Made by a program: the position numbers and the translations under genes
The notes under the pieces: model-generated
What the model saw: the letters and a program-made list of their open reading frames with translations, nothing else
The model's database searches: none
Told to the model about the DNA's origin: nothing
From: an uncultured Lachnospiraceae bacterium
GTDB lineage: Bacteria; Bacillota; Clostridia; Lachnospirales; Lachnospiraceae
Assembly: GCA_910577445.1 (NCBI GenBank)
Contig: CAJTMZ010000088.1
Location: 1 to 17,060, forward strand
Reading direction: 5' to 3'
Length of the DNA: 17,060 nucleotides
Shown here: positions 1 to 8,461 of the stretch, in pieces
Numbering within the stretch: position 1 is the first letter of the stretch
Layout: each line of letters opens with the position of its first letter

Positions 1-30
1 TTTTTTAAAAGAAAAATATTTTTCATTTAC

Positions 31-1137
31 CTATTGACATTTATTAGCTGGACTCTTAATTAACTGCCTTATTGTCGAAACCTCATTTGTCCCGAAAGTC
101 ACTGCAATCTCCGTAGCCCCTCCTTCATATGTCTCCATTACTTCTGTAATACGTTTATCTGTCTCAACGTTTATTTCCGTATTTATATATGTGCAATAAT
201 CCCCAAGGTCGAAATCTTTTTTATAAACCAGATTTGCAAAAGGGTCTATCCCGCTTTCAACCGTTTCCACTATCCGGTATTCTGCAAGCTTCTCCCGGCC
301 CCTCTGCACCAGCTGGGCCTTATACACATCTAATGGTATGGGATTCCCATTACTGTCCTGCTGCTGCAAATCACGTGCGTCTACAAAAATTTCCTTCCTT
401 TCTTCATCGGGAACTGTCCGCATATCAACTTCCACAACAATCCGGGCGGCCCCCTCACCGGCTCCGGCCACATATGCATAATTTTTATAAGAAGCACCGC
501 ACCTGTTATAAACCACATTCCGGATATTGTAAAAAGCGTTAGAAAAGACAGCCCAACTGTTTTCAGTCTGGCTGTCCCTTCTGTCCTTCCCTCTCCATAC
601 CTCAAAAGCAAGGTCATTTGTCAGGAAATCATATCTTACCCGATGGCTTAACTCCATAGAATTGCCAATATCGTACAGCTTTTCGCTTAGATTGGCACCC
701 GTAATCTGGATTTTTATTGTTTCATCAATCCCTGACAATTCCCCCAGCCTTAAATGCTTAATTTTCCTTTCCGCAGCATCCGGGTTTATGGCATACAGAT
801 TAACCAGCTCCCTCATTCCAGTTTCCACATTTCCGTCCAGGATTGCTGTCGGGTAAATTACTTTGTCATATAAAAGGTACTCTGCAAAATTCCCTTTTGC
901 ATATGCTTCTCGGGAGCCATTCGTATCCTGTACATAATTTACCCAGTCGATTACGCCTAATTCATCAGCATCATTTCGATATAAATACCGGCCCCGGTTT
1001 AAGAGTTCAAAGTACTCATTTGAAGCATACAGCCCAAATTCCCCCGGCTTTTCATATCTTCTTGTCCATATCAGCGTGCGGAATAAAGGAATCACGCCAA
1101 TGGCATCGAAATTCTTATCCAGTACAGTCAGCCTCAT
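31..1137 (-). CDS. Baseplate/tail hub protein, siphovirus ReqiPepy6 Gp37-like
   Basis: A 368-aa protein that by family resemblance belongs to the Siphovirus ReqiPepy6 Gp37-like group, which takes the place of the N-terminal hub part of the tail-associated protein (Tal) under the distal tail ring. The N-terminus (MRLTVLDKNFDAIGVI, then a short LIWTRRYEKPGEFGLY stretch) is typical: a beta strand followed by an R-R-Y-x-x-x-G-E-F motif. There is no lysozyme or peptidase domain and no membrane segment. It starts with ATG two bases after the Dit stop, behind a GGGGGTG ribosome site that lies inside the end of Dit, so the two are translationally coupled. Placement as the last gene after tape measure and Dit agrees with a baseplate role. 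Assignment is by recognition of sequence style and gene order; the domain family was not searched. Confidence 0.85.
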   Translation of the reverse strand: MRLTVLDKNFDAIGVIPLFRTLIWTRRYEKPGEFGLYASNEYFELLNRGRYLYRNDADELGVIDWVNYVQDTNGSREAYAKGNFAEYLLYDKVIYPTAILDGNVETGMRELVNLYAINPDAAERKIKHLRLGELSGIDETIKIQITGANLSEKLYDIGNSMELSHRVRYDFLTNDLAFEVWRGKDRRDSQTENSWAVFSNAFYNIRNVVYNRCGASYKNYAYVAGAGEGAARIVVEVDMRTVPDEERKEIFVDARDLQQQDSNGNPIPLDVYKAQLVQRGREKLAEYRIVETVESGIDPFANLVYKKDFDLGDYCTYINTEINVETDKRITEVMETYEGGATEIAVTFGTNEVSTIRQLIKSPANKCQ

Positions 1138-1139
1138 TT

Positions 1140-2060
1140 TTACACCCCCAGATACAGTGGCGTATAATACAGCATTACGTCAAGATTTGTATAATTTATA
1201 TCCGCATCATATTCCAGATAATTGTCACCGACCTTAAGTTTAAATGGCTCCGACCTCCGGTCTATTTTCTGATATACGTTCACCCCGTTCAGCTCTATTA
1301 CCTGATGCCTTTCATTGGTATCTACCATCAGGATGTCTCCTTTTTCCATACTGGTGACAATTCTCATAAACTGTCCTGTTCCCGTTAATGTTATTTTCGG
1401 GTTTACGACCGGCCCCCTGGCAGCGACAAACTTAATCTGTACGCTGGTAGGAACGTCACCATCGTTGGGAAGTACAACCTCCTTTTTAAGTGTACGGTAT
1501 CCTGTTATCTGCCCCTTTAATGCCAGACCTTTGTAAGGGTCTGGTACATCATACTTTTTCTGTTTCAACACACGCCACGGAAAGGCAATATGCTTGCTTA
1601 TCTCCGCCATATTCCGGCCAAAGTTATCAATATTTTTCATAAGGGGCGCCGGACATATCAGGTCAGCAACGATTGCAAGCTGGCTATGTACATTATTATC
1701 CGCTACGAAGTTCCAGCCCTCTAATTCATACTCGATGTTCCTCTTTGTCCCGCTGTAATCAACCGTCAGTTTCCCGGAATATTTCGGATTGAAAAATTTT
1801 ATGATACGCCTCCGGTTCACTTCATTATTCCTGTCATCCCGCAATTCTGCTTCCAGGTGAATAGGGCGTTTTTTTATCCGCTTCCCATTTACTGTCGAGC
1901 CATCCACAAGAGCATTATCAGTGGTACTTACTTCAAGTTCGGATGATTCCAGTCCTTCAATTTTAGTGATGCCAAACTCCCGCTTCTCACCGGATGAGGA
2001 CTTTCCAAACCTCATTTCCATTCCATTACACTCAAGTATCAGGTCTATATAATTTGCCAC
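1140..2060 (-). CDS. Distal tail protein (Dit), phage tail family
   Basis: A 306-aa Dit-like protein (Sipho_tail type), which forms the hexameric ring joining the tail tube to the baseplate. The N-terminal half (residues about 1-140) carries the usual pattern: a short strand, then a region with R-P-I-H-L-E-A-E-L followed by R-R-R-I-I-K-F-F-N-P, which corresponds to the belt domain where family members have a conserved small loop with 'FFNPK'. The C-terminal half is strand-rich and probably a galectin-like fold. It starts with GTG at 2060; the first base of the start codon is shared with the last base of the tape measure TAG stop, with GGAGG eight bases upstream. Order tape measure, Dit, hub is the standard siphovirus order. 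Confidence 0.88.
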   Translation of the reverse strand: MANYIDLILECNGMEMRFGKSSSGEKREFGITKIEGLESSELEVSTTDNALVDGSTVNGKRIKKRPIHLEAELRDDRNNEVNRRRIIKFFNPKYSGKLTVDYSGTKRNIEYELEGWNFVADNNVHSQLAIVADLICPAPLMKNIDNFGRNMAEISKHIAFPWRVLKQKKYDVPDPYKGLALKGQITGYRTLKKEVVLPNDGDVPTSVQIKFVAARGPVVNPKITLTGTGQFMRIVTSMEKGDILMVDTNERHQVIELNGVNVYQKIDRRSEPFKLKVGDNYLEYDADINYTNLDVMLYYTPLYLGV

Positions 2061-5000
2061 TATTGCAAACCTCCTAATAATTTTCTTGCGGCTTCTCTGT
2101 CTGCCTTTTGGCTTTCGCTTGGTGTTACTACCGGCACATGATAATTATTTTCCATCTCTATGTGTCTGTCTATGTAAGTATCTCCGCCGCCTTTTGGGTA
2201 CTCCTTATCAGCGCTGTGTTCCGCATTTGCCTTTGTCCGTACTGTAATGCCCCCTGTTTCAATTGCAACTGCCATCTGCATCCGTTTAGCCAGCCCTGCC
2301 ATTTCTGCGTCTACCTTTTTCTGCAGGTCCGGCATGGATTTTTCCATCCCCACCCCGATGCCAGGAGGAATCCACCGCCCTACCTCACGTGCAAAAACCT
2401 TTGATGGAGATTCAATCCCGAGAGCATCTTTTGCGCCTTGATACAGACTGTCGGCCAGACTCTTCACCTTATCAACAAGCCAGCTCCACCCGGCAGAAAT
2501 CCCGTTCCATATGCCGTTTACAATATTTGAGCCTATTTCCTGGAATTTATCCGGAAGCCCTTTAACACCGTCAACCAGATTTGTAACAAATCCCTGTGCG
2601 GCTGATGAAGCCTTTGCGGCCAAATTCACCGCGAACTGTGTAACTTTCGTAATTGTATTTGTCAGCCATACCCAGATTTTTCCGGGTAGCTGCTGAAACC
2701 ATTCCGTGACTTTATTGACGGCATTCTGAGCCGCAGTACTCGCAGTAGCCAGCAGATTCACACCCCACTGAATGACCTTGCTTATGGTATCAACTAACCA
2801 TGTCCAGATTTTTCCGGGAAGTTCGGAGAATGCTGCTATCACATTCGAAACAAAAGTTAAAGCGATATCAACGCCCTGAGCAGCAATTTCAGCACCCCAT
2901 GCAACAATGTTGTCAAGTACGCCGCTGATTGCCTCCATTGCCCTGTCAGGCAACGTAACGAGGCCATTTACCATCCCCTGCACAAGATAGTCGCCTTGTT
3001 CTTCCATTACGGTTGACGGGCTATGAATACCGAAAAAGCTCTTGATTCCTTCAAGGATTCCCCCTCCCAATTCAACCGCCGCATTGAATACAGCACCCGT
3101 GCCATTGATAAGCCCATTTACGATTCCAGCTATAATATCAGGAACAGCTGTTGCTAATCCGGTTACTATTTCCGGGATTGCTGTTATGATATTCCATAGC
3201 AAGTCTTTAGCCACTGTAAATATCTGTGGCGCTGCTTCTGAAAGTCCTATAGCAATCGCTGTAATTATCTGTGGTAAATTCTCCGCAATCGCAATTACTA
3301 TCTCAGGGATAGCTTCTATCAGCGCCATTAAAAGCGTTATAGAAGCATCCACTAATTCGGGCAATGCGCCTACAAGCCCGTCTACAAGTGTAGTAATAAT
3401 TTGTGGAAGATTATCCACGATGGCCTGAATAATAGTGGGTATTGCCTCTATGATACCCATAAGCAACTGAATGGCACCGTCAATTACAATCGGTACATTT
3501 TCAGAGAAAAAGTTAATAATAGTGGCTATCAGTTCCGGCAGTGCCTGCAATAGCTGTTCAATGATTATGGGTATTGCTTCAATAATTCCCATTAATAACT
3601 GAATAGCGCCATCCAAAAGCAAGGGGATTCCATTTACAAATCCATTAATCAAGGCCTGAATAATATTTAATGCCACCTCTGTTATTGCCGGAAGATTTTG
3701 TACTATGGCATTGCATAACTCTATCAGGATATTTGCCGCTTGTACCATCAGTGTCGGCAATGCTTCTGTTATCCCGCCTATAATTGCAAGTATAATATCT
3801 ACCCCAGCCTGTAAAATATCTGGGAACCAATCTACTATGCATTCAATGATATCTCCCATGCACCGGGCCGCTGCCAGCACCATTTGCGGGGCTCCCTCAG
3901 CCAGCCCTTCAGCCATTTTACCGGCCAAAACAATAGCCGCAGTCCATATATCACCCGCACATGAGAAAAGCCCAGTCACCAGGGCTGTAATCAGGCTGGA
4001 TGCCGCATCACCGATTGACGGGCTGGATTTCAGAGAATCGCAGAAAGAGCCTACAAGACCAGTTGCCGCATTTATCAAATCCGGGGATGCTCCAGCTACT
4101 CTCTCAACTACCTGCGCCAGAATACCACCGAAAGCCGAAACCATTTCATCCAGTCCGCCAGCATCAAAAGCGCTTTGGAGCTGGTCCACCATTTCCTTAG
4201 CTTCTTTTACGATATCCTTCAAGGGTTCCTGGACGCTCTCATAGAAGGAAATTCCTAACCCTTCTAATCCCGATTTCAGAATCGTAATCTGGCCTTGCAG
4301 ATTATCATTCATAGTTGCGGCCATTTGTGCCGCCGCACCATCGCATGAGTAAATAGCTTCTGACAGTTTGTTAAAATCATCATCAGAAGCATTTACAATA
4401 GCCAATAACCCTGACATTGCCTCTTGCCCGGCCAGGGAGGATGCTAGCTCTGCCGCCTCTGCCTCTGAAAGACCCTTGAAGCCCTCTCGTAAGTCCTTAA
4501 CAACCTCGTTAAAATCCTTCATTGTTCCGTCTGAATTTGTCAGCGAAACTCCGAGCTTATTCATTGCAATTTGTACTTCTTTTGTAGGTTTGGTGAGCCT
4601 GCTCATCATAGACCGTAGGGAAGTGCCTGCCTGCGAGCTCTTAATTCCGGCATTAGCCATAAGACCGATTGCCACAGCCGTATCTTCAGCTGTATAACCT
4701 AATGCACCAGCAACCGGAGCAACATACTTAAAAGTCTCCCCCATCATGCCCACATTGGTATTTGCGTTGGAAGATGCCGCTGCCAAAACATCAGCAAAGT
4801 GCCCTGACTCGCTTGCCTCCATTCCAAATGCCGTAAGAGCATCCGTTACAATGTCAGAGGTCATGGCAAGGTCCTCACCGGAAGCGGCGGCAAGGTTCAT
4901 AATACCCTCAATACCGGACAGCATGTCTTCCGTTTTCCAGCCAGCCATGGCCATATATTCGAATGCGGCGGCAGATTCCGTTGCGGAAAACTTGGTAGTG

Positions 5001-5343
5001 GCACCCATCTCCTTAGCCTTAGCGGACAATATATTCATTGCTGTTTCTGTGGAATTCGCTCCCTTTGTAAATGAAAGCCCCATTTCTTCCGCTTTTTTTA
5101 CTATCGCTGGCAAATCTTGGTCTGACACCGTACCAGCAATAGCAGCCACTTTAGACATTCCACTTTCGAAATCAGAACCCACTTTAATAGCCCCAGCCCT
5201 CCAATAGCCGTCATGCTGCCTTTAAGGATTGCGCCGGTCGCCTGCATCCCTTTCTGCGCAATATCCCCGATGGAACTTATTCCTTTTTGGAATCCACTGG
5301 AATCAATTTTTGTATCAAATTTTAAAGAGCCATCATAAGCCAA
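2060..5343 (-). CDS. Tail tape measure protein, broken by a one-base frameshift
   Basis: Sets tail length and is threaded through the tail tube. The long open frame is 2060-5182 (1040 codons), but the natural N-terminus lies in another frame at 5343-5191 (MAYDGSLKFDTKIDSSGF...), so the gene is frameshifted at a GGGG run (5191-5194); one more G would restore a protein of about 1094 aa. The start is best placed at TTG 5343, eight bases after AGGAGG; the GTG at 5352 overlaps the ribosome site. The TP901-type core with A-A-G-T-S-L-R spans roughly residues 60-260 of the long frame; a hydrophobic repeat region covers about 445-690; two G-I-x-S-P-S-x-V motifs lie near 718 and 922. The hydrophobic segments are tape-measure repeats rather than ordinary membrane anchors. 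Whether the break is real, an assembly error or tolerated slippage is not known. Confidence 0.92.
2585..2827 (-). repeat. Two-copy LPGKIW repeat in the tape measure
   Basis: Within the tape measure, residues 786-822 and 830-866 of the long frame are two copies of a unit that begins with L-P-G-K-I-W-x-W-L, continues with T-I-x-K-V and ends with a small-residue run A-S-x-A-A-Q. The spacing is 44 residues. A third weaker relative (G-L-P-D-K-F) follows. Such unit duplication changes tail length in steps and is common in tape measures. Confidence 0.8.
3113..3850 (-). repeat. Degenerate hydrophobic repeat region of the tape measure
   Basis: Residues about 445-690 of the long tape measure frame are made of degenerate units of roughly 40 residues built round I-P-x-I-I/L-P-x-I-I-T motifs, for example two near-identical copies of L-L-M-G-I-I-E-A-I-P at residues 529-538 and 573-582, and N-L-P-Q-I-I-T at 591-597 and 635-641. 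The DNA shows matching internal similarity (repeated aatagtgg and atacccat-type words). The region is amphipathic and helical, as expected for the coiled rod inside the tail. Confidence 0.8.
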
Positions 5344-5387
5344 TGTCCTCACCTCCTCTGGGCAAAAATCATCGGCTCATAATGGCA

Positions 5388-5579
5388 CTACCTGATTTGC
5401 TGTCTGTTTTTTATCTTCAATTCAAAAGCGGCATGACAGTTCCGCCCTTTACAGGGAACCAGCACACCGCTGCATTCTGCTTTTTCCGTATAATAAATCG
5501 GCATATTGTACCCACATAACGGGCATTGTACCTGGGCAACCTCTTTCCCGTTTACTTTTTCAATATTAGACACCCCCAT
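5388..5579 (-). CDS. Small zinc-ribbon protein of unknown role
   Basis: A 63-aa protein with C-P-L-C at about residues 19-22, a central cysteine (about 36) and a C-K-G-R-N-C motif near 43-48, followed by a basic C-terminus. Four or five cysteines in this spacing suggest a zinc ribbon. Similar small Cys-rich proteins, loosely reminiscent of the Com zinc finger of phage Mu, occur in Firmicute prophages, but the function here is unknown. The ATG follows the Gp15 TGA directly, with no strong ribosome site of its own, so translation is probably coupled. It sits between Gp15 and the tape measure, a position normally without an extra gene; it might bind RNA or DNA or act in tail assembly. No stronger call is justified. 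Confidence 0.75.
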   Translation of the reverse strand: MGVSNIEKVNGKEVAQVQCPLCGYNMPIYYTEKAECSGVLVPCKGRNCHAAFELKIKNRQQIR

Positions 5580-6185
5580 TCAAACCAAACCCGACAGGTC
5601 CCCTCCATTCAAGAGGGCATTTTCTATGGCCGCCTGCCTGTCATCCTCTGTTTTTGACAGAGGCAAGGCGTATAGGCGTTTCATTTTCTTATAAAAGTCT
5701 TTCTGCTCTTTTGGCAGTTTATCGCTGATATCCAGGCTCCGGTACTCCATTGCCCGCACAAACTCGCAATCCCTCGGCAGCGAATTAAAAAGAAACCGGA
5801 ACCGCCACCAGTGCATATACCGGATATCCTGCAAGTCAATGTTGTAGGCCAGGAGAAAAGCAGCATAGATAAGGCCGGCATCATGCTCAAAAGAATATAT
5901 CTGGCTTTTTCCACGTCTTTCAGCCATACGCTTTTGTATCACGGTTTCTTCCCTGCCGCATCGGTAAAACCATAGCGCAGCATCAACGGCCGCATTCAAA
6001 TCCTCAGGAATGACCGGATAATACAGGGCCAGCCCTTTCCATACTTTATCTCTGGGGCTGAGGCTGTCATCCTGCATCATCAGTTCAAAAAGGATAGAAT
6101 TCCGAAAATTTGTCCGGATTTCATATCCTTTACCATTCACTTCCGCCTGGTCGGGGTAATCGATATCATCAATCAGGATATTCAA
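5580..6185 (-). CDS. Bacteriophage Gp15 family protein (tail assembly chaperone-like)
   Basis: A 201-aa protein matching the Gp15 family of Firmicute siphoviruses. Seen: N-terminal I-R-T-N-F-R-N-S-I-L-F-E motif, the D-K-V-W-K-G-L-A-L-Y-Y-P block, and the diagnostic central stretch S-F-E-H-D-A-G-L-I-Y-A-A-F followed by D-I-R-Y-M-H-W-W-R-F (residues about 98-128). It lies just before the tape measure and after a gpG-like protein, the place where the second tail chaperone is found in other phages. It begins with TTG overlapping the previous TGA (TTGA), so it is read by stop-start coupling rather than by the lambda gpG-T type frameshift. Its exact role in assembly is inferred from position. Confidence 0.9.
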   Translation of the reverse strand: MNILIDDIDYPDQAEVNGKGYEIRTNFRNSILFELMMQDDSLSPRDKVWKGLALYYPVIPEDLNAAVDAALWFYRCGREETVIQKRMAERRGKSQIYSFEHDAGLIYAAFLLAYNIDLQDIRYMHWWRFRFLFNSLPRDCEFVRAMEYRSLDISDKLPKEQKDFYKKMKRLYALPLSKTEDDRQAAIENALLNGGDLSGLV

Positions 6186-6613
6186 CGGTTATGCTTCTTT
6201 CCTTTTCCTGCGGCATGCTGTTGGAAATTTCGGGTGCTTTGTTTCTGTGCCTGACGGCTGTTTCTCTCCGCCTGGCGTCTTTCTGCACGGTTAGGAGCAT
6301 ATTTATCCTCAATCGCGTCAAACTCTTTCCTGGCATTCATAGCCCCCTGGGCCATAATGGCGAACGCCTCCATGTGGTCACGGATATTTGCTTTGCCTTT
6401 AAAGATTTTACGGGCGGTGCCAGCTCCAAACAGGGCATCAAAAAAATTATCCACGATACGGCATTGAATCCGAAGAGAATCAGCGGTACTCTTGCCCTTA
6501 TACTGTGTAGGCTCCTTAATATCATCCGCAACTTTCTGATTCTCACGCTCATATGCCTCCAGCTGGCCCGCATCAAAGAAGTCATATTCAAGTTCTATAC
6601 CTAAAATATTCAT
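6182..6613 (-). CDS. Tail assembly chaperone (DUF6673-like, gpG position)
   Basis: A 143-aa acidic-then-basic protein placed directly between the tail tube gene and Gp15, where the first tail assembly chaperone is expected. Residues 1-100 are helical and mildly acidic; the C-terminal 35 residues are strongly basic and polar (R-A-E-R-R-Q-A-E-R-N-S-R-Q-A, ending G-K-G-K-K-H-N-R). It resembles the DUF6673 family of Clostridial phages. ATG start at 6613 behind a clean AGGAGG. The stop overlaps the Gp15 TTG start by four bases. I saw no slippery site that would make a gpGT fusion. Function is known for the position more than for the sequence. Confidence 0.75.
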   Translation of the reverse strand: MNILGIELEYDFFDAGQLEAYERENQKVADDIKEPTQYKGKSTADSLRIQCRIVDNFFDALFGAGTARKIFKGKANIRDHMEAFAIMAQGAMNARKEFDAIEDKYAPNRAERRQAERNSRQAQKQSTRNFQQHAAGKGKKHNR

Positions 6614-6660
6614 GTATTATTCCTCCTGAAATAATTGTATTGTCCATACAAAAATAGTAT

Positions 6661-7197
6661 TTACACTTCCGCCTCTGGTGCATTAGTCTCCGCATTTGAC
6701 GGAGTAAACATCAAAGTTGCCGTATTGAATGTTCCGTCAACCGGGTCTCCTACCGCATTCAGATTTCCGGAAACCGTCATTTCATCTTCACCGGAAATAT
6801 CGGTAACTTCCACCGATACTGTAAAAAGCCTTGCGGCGAACTCATTTTCTTTACCCGATGCCTTATTCCACAATTCCACCCGCACATACTGAAATTCAGC
6901 ATCTGAACCTGTACAATGATTCCGGCCTACGTTATAGAGCGCCAGAACCGCATCCTGGTGGATAATCAAATCCGACTCAAACGGAAATGAAGTTTCATAG
7001 CTTGTAATCGAAGATGAACTTGCCGCTTCATTGACATACTTCTTTTTGGAAGACTGTGCCCCGGGCTTTTCATTCAGAGTTGTAAATCCGGTTCCCATAA
7101 GTACAAATTTCGGTGTTTCTGCGTTCTGGATATTCAGGTAGTCCGCAAAATCATGCCGCTTGGTTACATTCCTGCTATTGTCTTTTTTATCTGACAT
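6661..7197 (-). CDS. Major tail (tube) protein
   Basis: A 178-aa protein, expected to polymerise into the tail tube. The start is ATG 7197 (MSDKKDNSRNVTKRHDFADY) with AAGGAGG at a good distance; an in-frame upstream ATG (7287) lacks a ribosome site and would overlap the previous gene deeply. Features seen: N-terminal polar arm, a G-T-G-F-T-T-L-N-E motif near residue 45, a K-K-K-Y-V-N-E loop and a beta-rich body including Y-E-T-S-F-P-F-E-S-D, all usual for TP901-1-like tube proteins. The C-terminal tail is acidic and low in complexity. It overlaps the tail terminator gene by 11 bases. Some of the 46 bases after the stop hold only a weak AT-rich inverted repeat. Confidence 0.88.
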   Translation of the reverse strand: MSDKKDNSRNVTKRHDFADYLNIQNAETPKFVLMGTGFTTLNEKPGAQSSKKKYVNEAASSSSITSYETSFPFESDLIIHQDAVLALYNVGRNHCTGSDAEFQYVRVELWNKASGKENEFAARLFTVSVEVTDISGEDEMTVSGNLNAVGDPVDGTFNTATLMFTPSNAETNAPEAEV

Positions 7198-7627
7198 TGT
7201 TTGGTGCCTCCTTAAAATATTGTAATACAAGCTGAACCTGATAATGGGCGTTCTCCATCGTTGCGTCCAGCATATATCCCGGTGCAAGAACTGTCAGCTT
7301 CTGTGCTTCACATCCCTTCGGCATTTCGGGAAGTTTCCCCAGCACGCTTTGTTCCTCCACCCAGTTACATAAATCTTCATAAAAACTTTCATTCTGAATC
7401 GCCAGAATCCTGTCCATCGAATAGGCTTCCCGGCTGTTAAAATTAAACTGATACTGCCTGATGCTTGAGCCGTCAACATACTTTTTCAAAATCGGGGAAG
7501 TAATTGCTGACTCAAGCGCATATTCCACAGGGTCGCTTCCCAGCGCGTCCACCCTGAAAACCCCATCGCCCAAAAGCGGACACTGTAAAAAGTAATCTGC
7601 CAGTCCTTCAATGATTGATTTGACCAA
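7187..7627 (-). CDS. Tail terminator / minor capsid protein (Minor_capsid_3 type)
   Basis: A 146-aa protein of the family named 'minor capsid protein from bacteriophage' (Minor_capsid_3), which sits at the head-proximal end of the tail and is thought to act as tail terminator. Seen: an N-terminal helix (L-A-D-Y-F-L-Q-C-P), then D-P-V-E-Y-A-L-E, a strand with Y-Q-F-N-F-N-S-R-E-A-Y and the W-V-E-E-Q-S-V-L-G-K-L-P helix, and a final H-Y-Q-V-Q-L-V-L-Q-Y strand. It starts with TTG at 7627 behind GGGG eight bases upstream and ends inside the tube gene ribosome site, so these two are coupled. Family and position agree; activity was inferred. Confidence 0.85.
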   Translation of the reverse strand: MVKSIIEGLADYFLQCPLLGDGVFRVDALGSDPVEYALESAITSPILKKYVDGSSIRQYQFNFNSREAYSMDRILAIQNESFYEDLCNWVEEQSVLGKLPEMPKGCEAQKLTVLAPGYMLDATMENAHYQVQLVLQYFKEAPNNVR

Positions 7628-7631
7628 ACTT

Positions 7632-8012
7632 CTATCCCCTTTCTGCCGCCCTCTGGATATCCTTTTTATGGGCTGTTTTCATCCGTTCAAACCATTTGGC
7701 TCCCCGGCGTGAATCATAAGACCGTGACTGAGACGTCTGGTAATACTGATTTCGAGCATATGGTGCCGTATATTGGACATTTCCACTTCCTATTACAGTT
7801 CCAGTTGTCCCGGAACGTATCAACGCCCCTGTCCGGAACGGTATTAATGGTGAACAGTATCTCAACACTTCACTGTCAACAATCATCTGTTTTCTGTTAA
7901 ACATATTACTGCGAACTTCTCTGAACCCTCCATCCCAACACAATCTTACTTGTCCGCCATCATACTGAATCGTCAAATCCTGCGGAGTATGAATATGGTG
8001 TGCTCCTGCCAT
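7632..8012 (-). CDS. Minor capsid / tail completion protein (Minor_capsid_2 type)
   Basis: A 126-aa protein that fits the Minor_capsid_2 family of head-tail joining proteins (HK97 gp10-like role). The central stretch D-S-E-V-L-R-Y-C-S-P-L-I-P-F-R-T-G-A-L (residues about 45-63) matches the conserved 'P-x-x-T-G-x-L' turn of tail completion proteins, followed by Y-T-A-P-Y-A-R-N-Q-Y-Y and a G-A-K-W-F-E-R-M C-terminal helix, both hallmarks of the family. The ATG at 8012 overlaps the preceding TAA (TAATG) and has AGGAGG upstream. Confidence 0.88.
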   Translation of the reverse strand: MAGAHHIHTPQDLTIQYDGGQVRLCWDGGFREVRSNMFNRKQMIVDSEVLRYCSPLIPFRTGALIRSGTTGTVIGSGNVQYTAPYARNQYYQTSQSRSYDSRRGAKWFERMKTAHKKDIQRAAERG

Positions 8013-8461
8013 TATTTACCTCCTATCCTCCAGTGGCGCGTATATGCGCTGCCCCCAAAAGTATTATCTGCATATTCCGTTATACGAATCAGGTCAAGTC
8101 CCTGTTCCTTTGCGTATGCGGCCAGTTCATCCTCATACAAAAGAGGATTTCCACCGGTGTACTCACCCCTGATAACCAAATCCCCTTTTTGAATTGTCCA
8201 GTATTTTTCTGTTTCTTCATTATCCAGATTTGCATAGCCCAAATCCCGCATATATTCCCGGTTATCCTGAATTTCAGCGGACAACGGAACCCTGATTTTA
8301 TACTGGACATCATCGCTCCACACCCCGTTGTTGGCTACAGTAGAGCCCTTCCCCTCAACGTAGGAAACACCCCTGATTACCGTAGGAATACAGATTTTTC
8401 TTCGCGTCCCTTTGTCCAATCTGCCATTAAAGACAGTCACAGCAGCAACATTTGTTATCAT
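8012..8461 (-). CDS. Head closure protein (DUF6751-like)
   Basis: A 149-aa protein that resembles DUF6751 of Firmicute siphoviruses, found between the gp6-like connector and the gp10-like protein, the place of the head-tail stopper. Seen: N-terminal V-T-V-F-N-G-R-L-D motif, then V-I-R-G-V-S-Y-V-E, a stretch with V-Q-Y-K-I-R-V-P-L-S, Y-W-T-I-Q-K-G-D-L-V-I-R-G (residues about 84-96) and a C-terminal strand. This is the beta-barrel type expected for stopper proteins. Start ATG 8461 with AGGAGG; it overlaps the end of the previous gene by 35 bases. Position gives most of the functional call. Confidence 0.8.
   Translation of the reverse strand: MITNVAAVTVFNGRLDKGTRRKICIPTVIRGVSYVEGKGSTVANNGVWSDDVQYKIRVPLSAEIQDNREYMRDLGYANLDNEETEKYWTIQKGDLVIRGEYTGGNPLLYEDELAAYAKEQGLDLIRITEYADNTFGGSAYTRHWRIGGK

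Noticed and set aside
1..26. Possible start of a next minus-strand gene (ATG at 26, M-K-N-I-F-L-L-K)
   Set aside because: Only eight codons are in the window and the ribosome site is weak; cannot be supported.
3113..3850. Transmembrane domain cluster or separate membrane protein
   Set aside because: The hydrophobic stretches are regular repeats inside a tape measure, which is typical for that protein.
189..5207. Many plus-strand open frames across the tail genes
   Set aside because: They lie antisense to well-supported minus-strand genes, lack ribosome sites and have no recognisable protein features; they are shadows.
5580..6613. Lambda gpG/gpGT-style programmed frameshift between the two tail chaperones
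   Set aside because: Gp15 has its own start at the TTGA overlap and no slippery heptamer is evident near the end of the first gene.
6635..6651. Inverted repeat TTGTAT/ATACAA after the tube gene as terminator
   Set aside because: Six AT pairs only and no proper T tract; too weak.
7198..7287. Longer start for the tail tube gene (ATG 7287)
   Set aside because: No ribosome site, deep overlap with the tail terminator gene; ATG 7197 has AAGGAGG.
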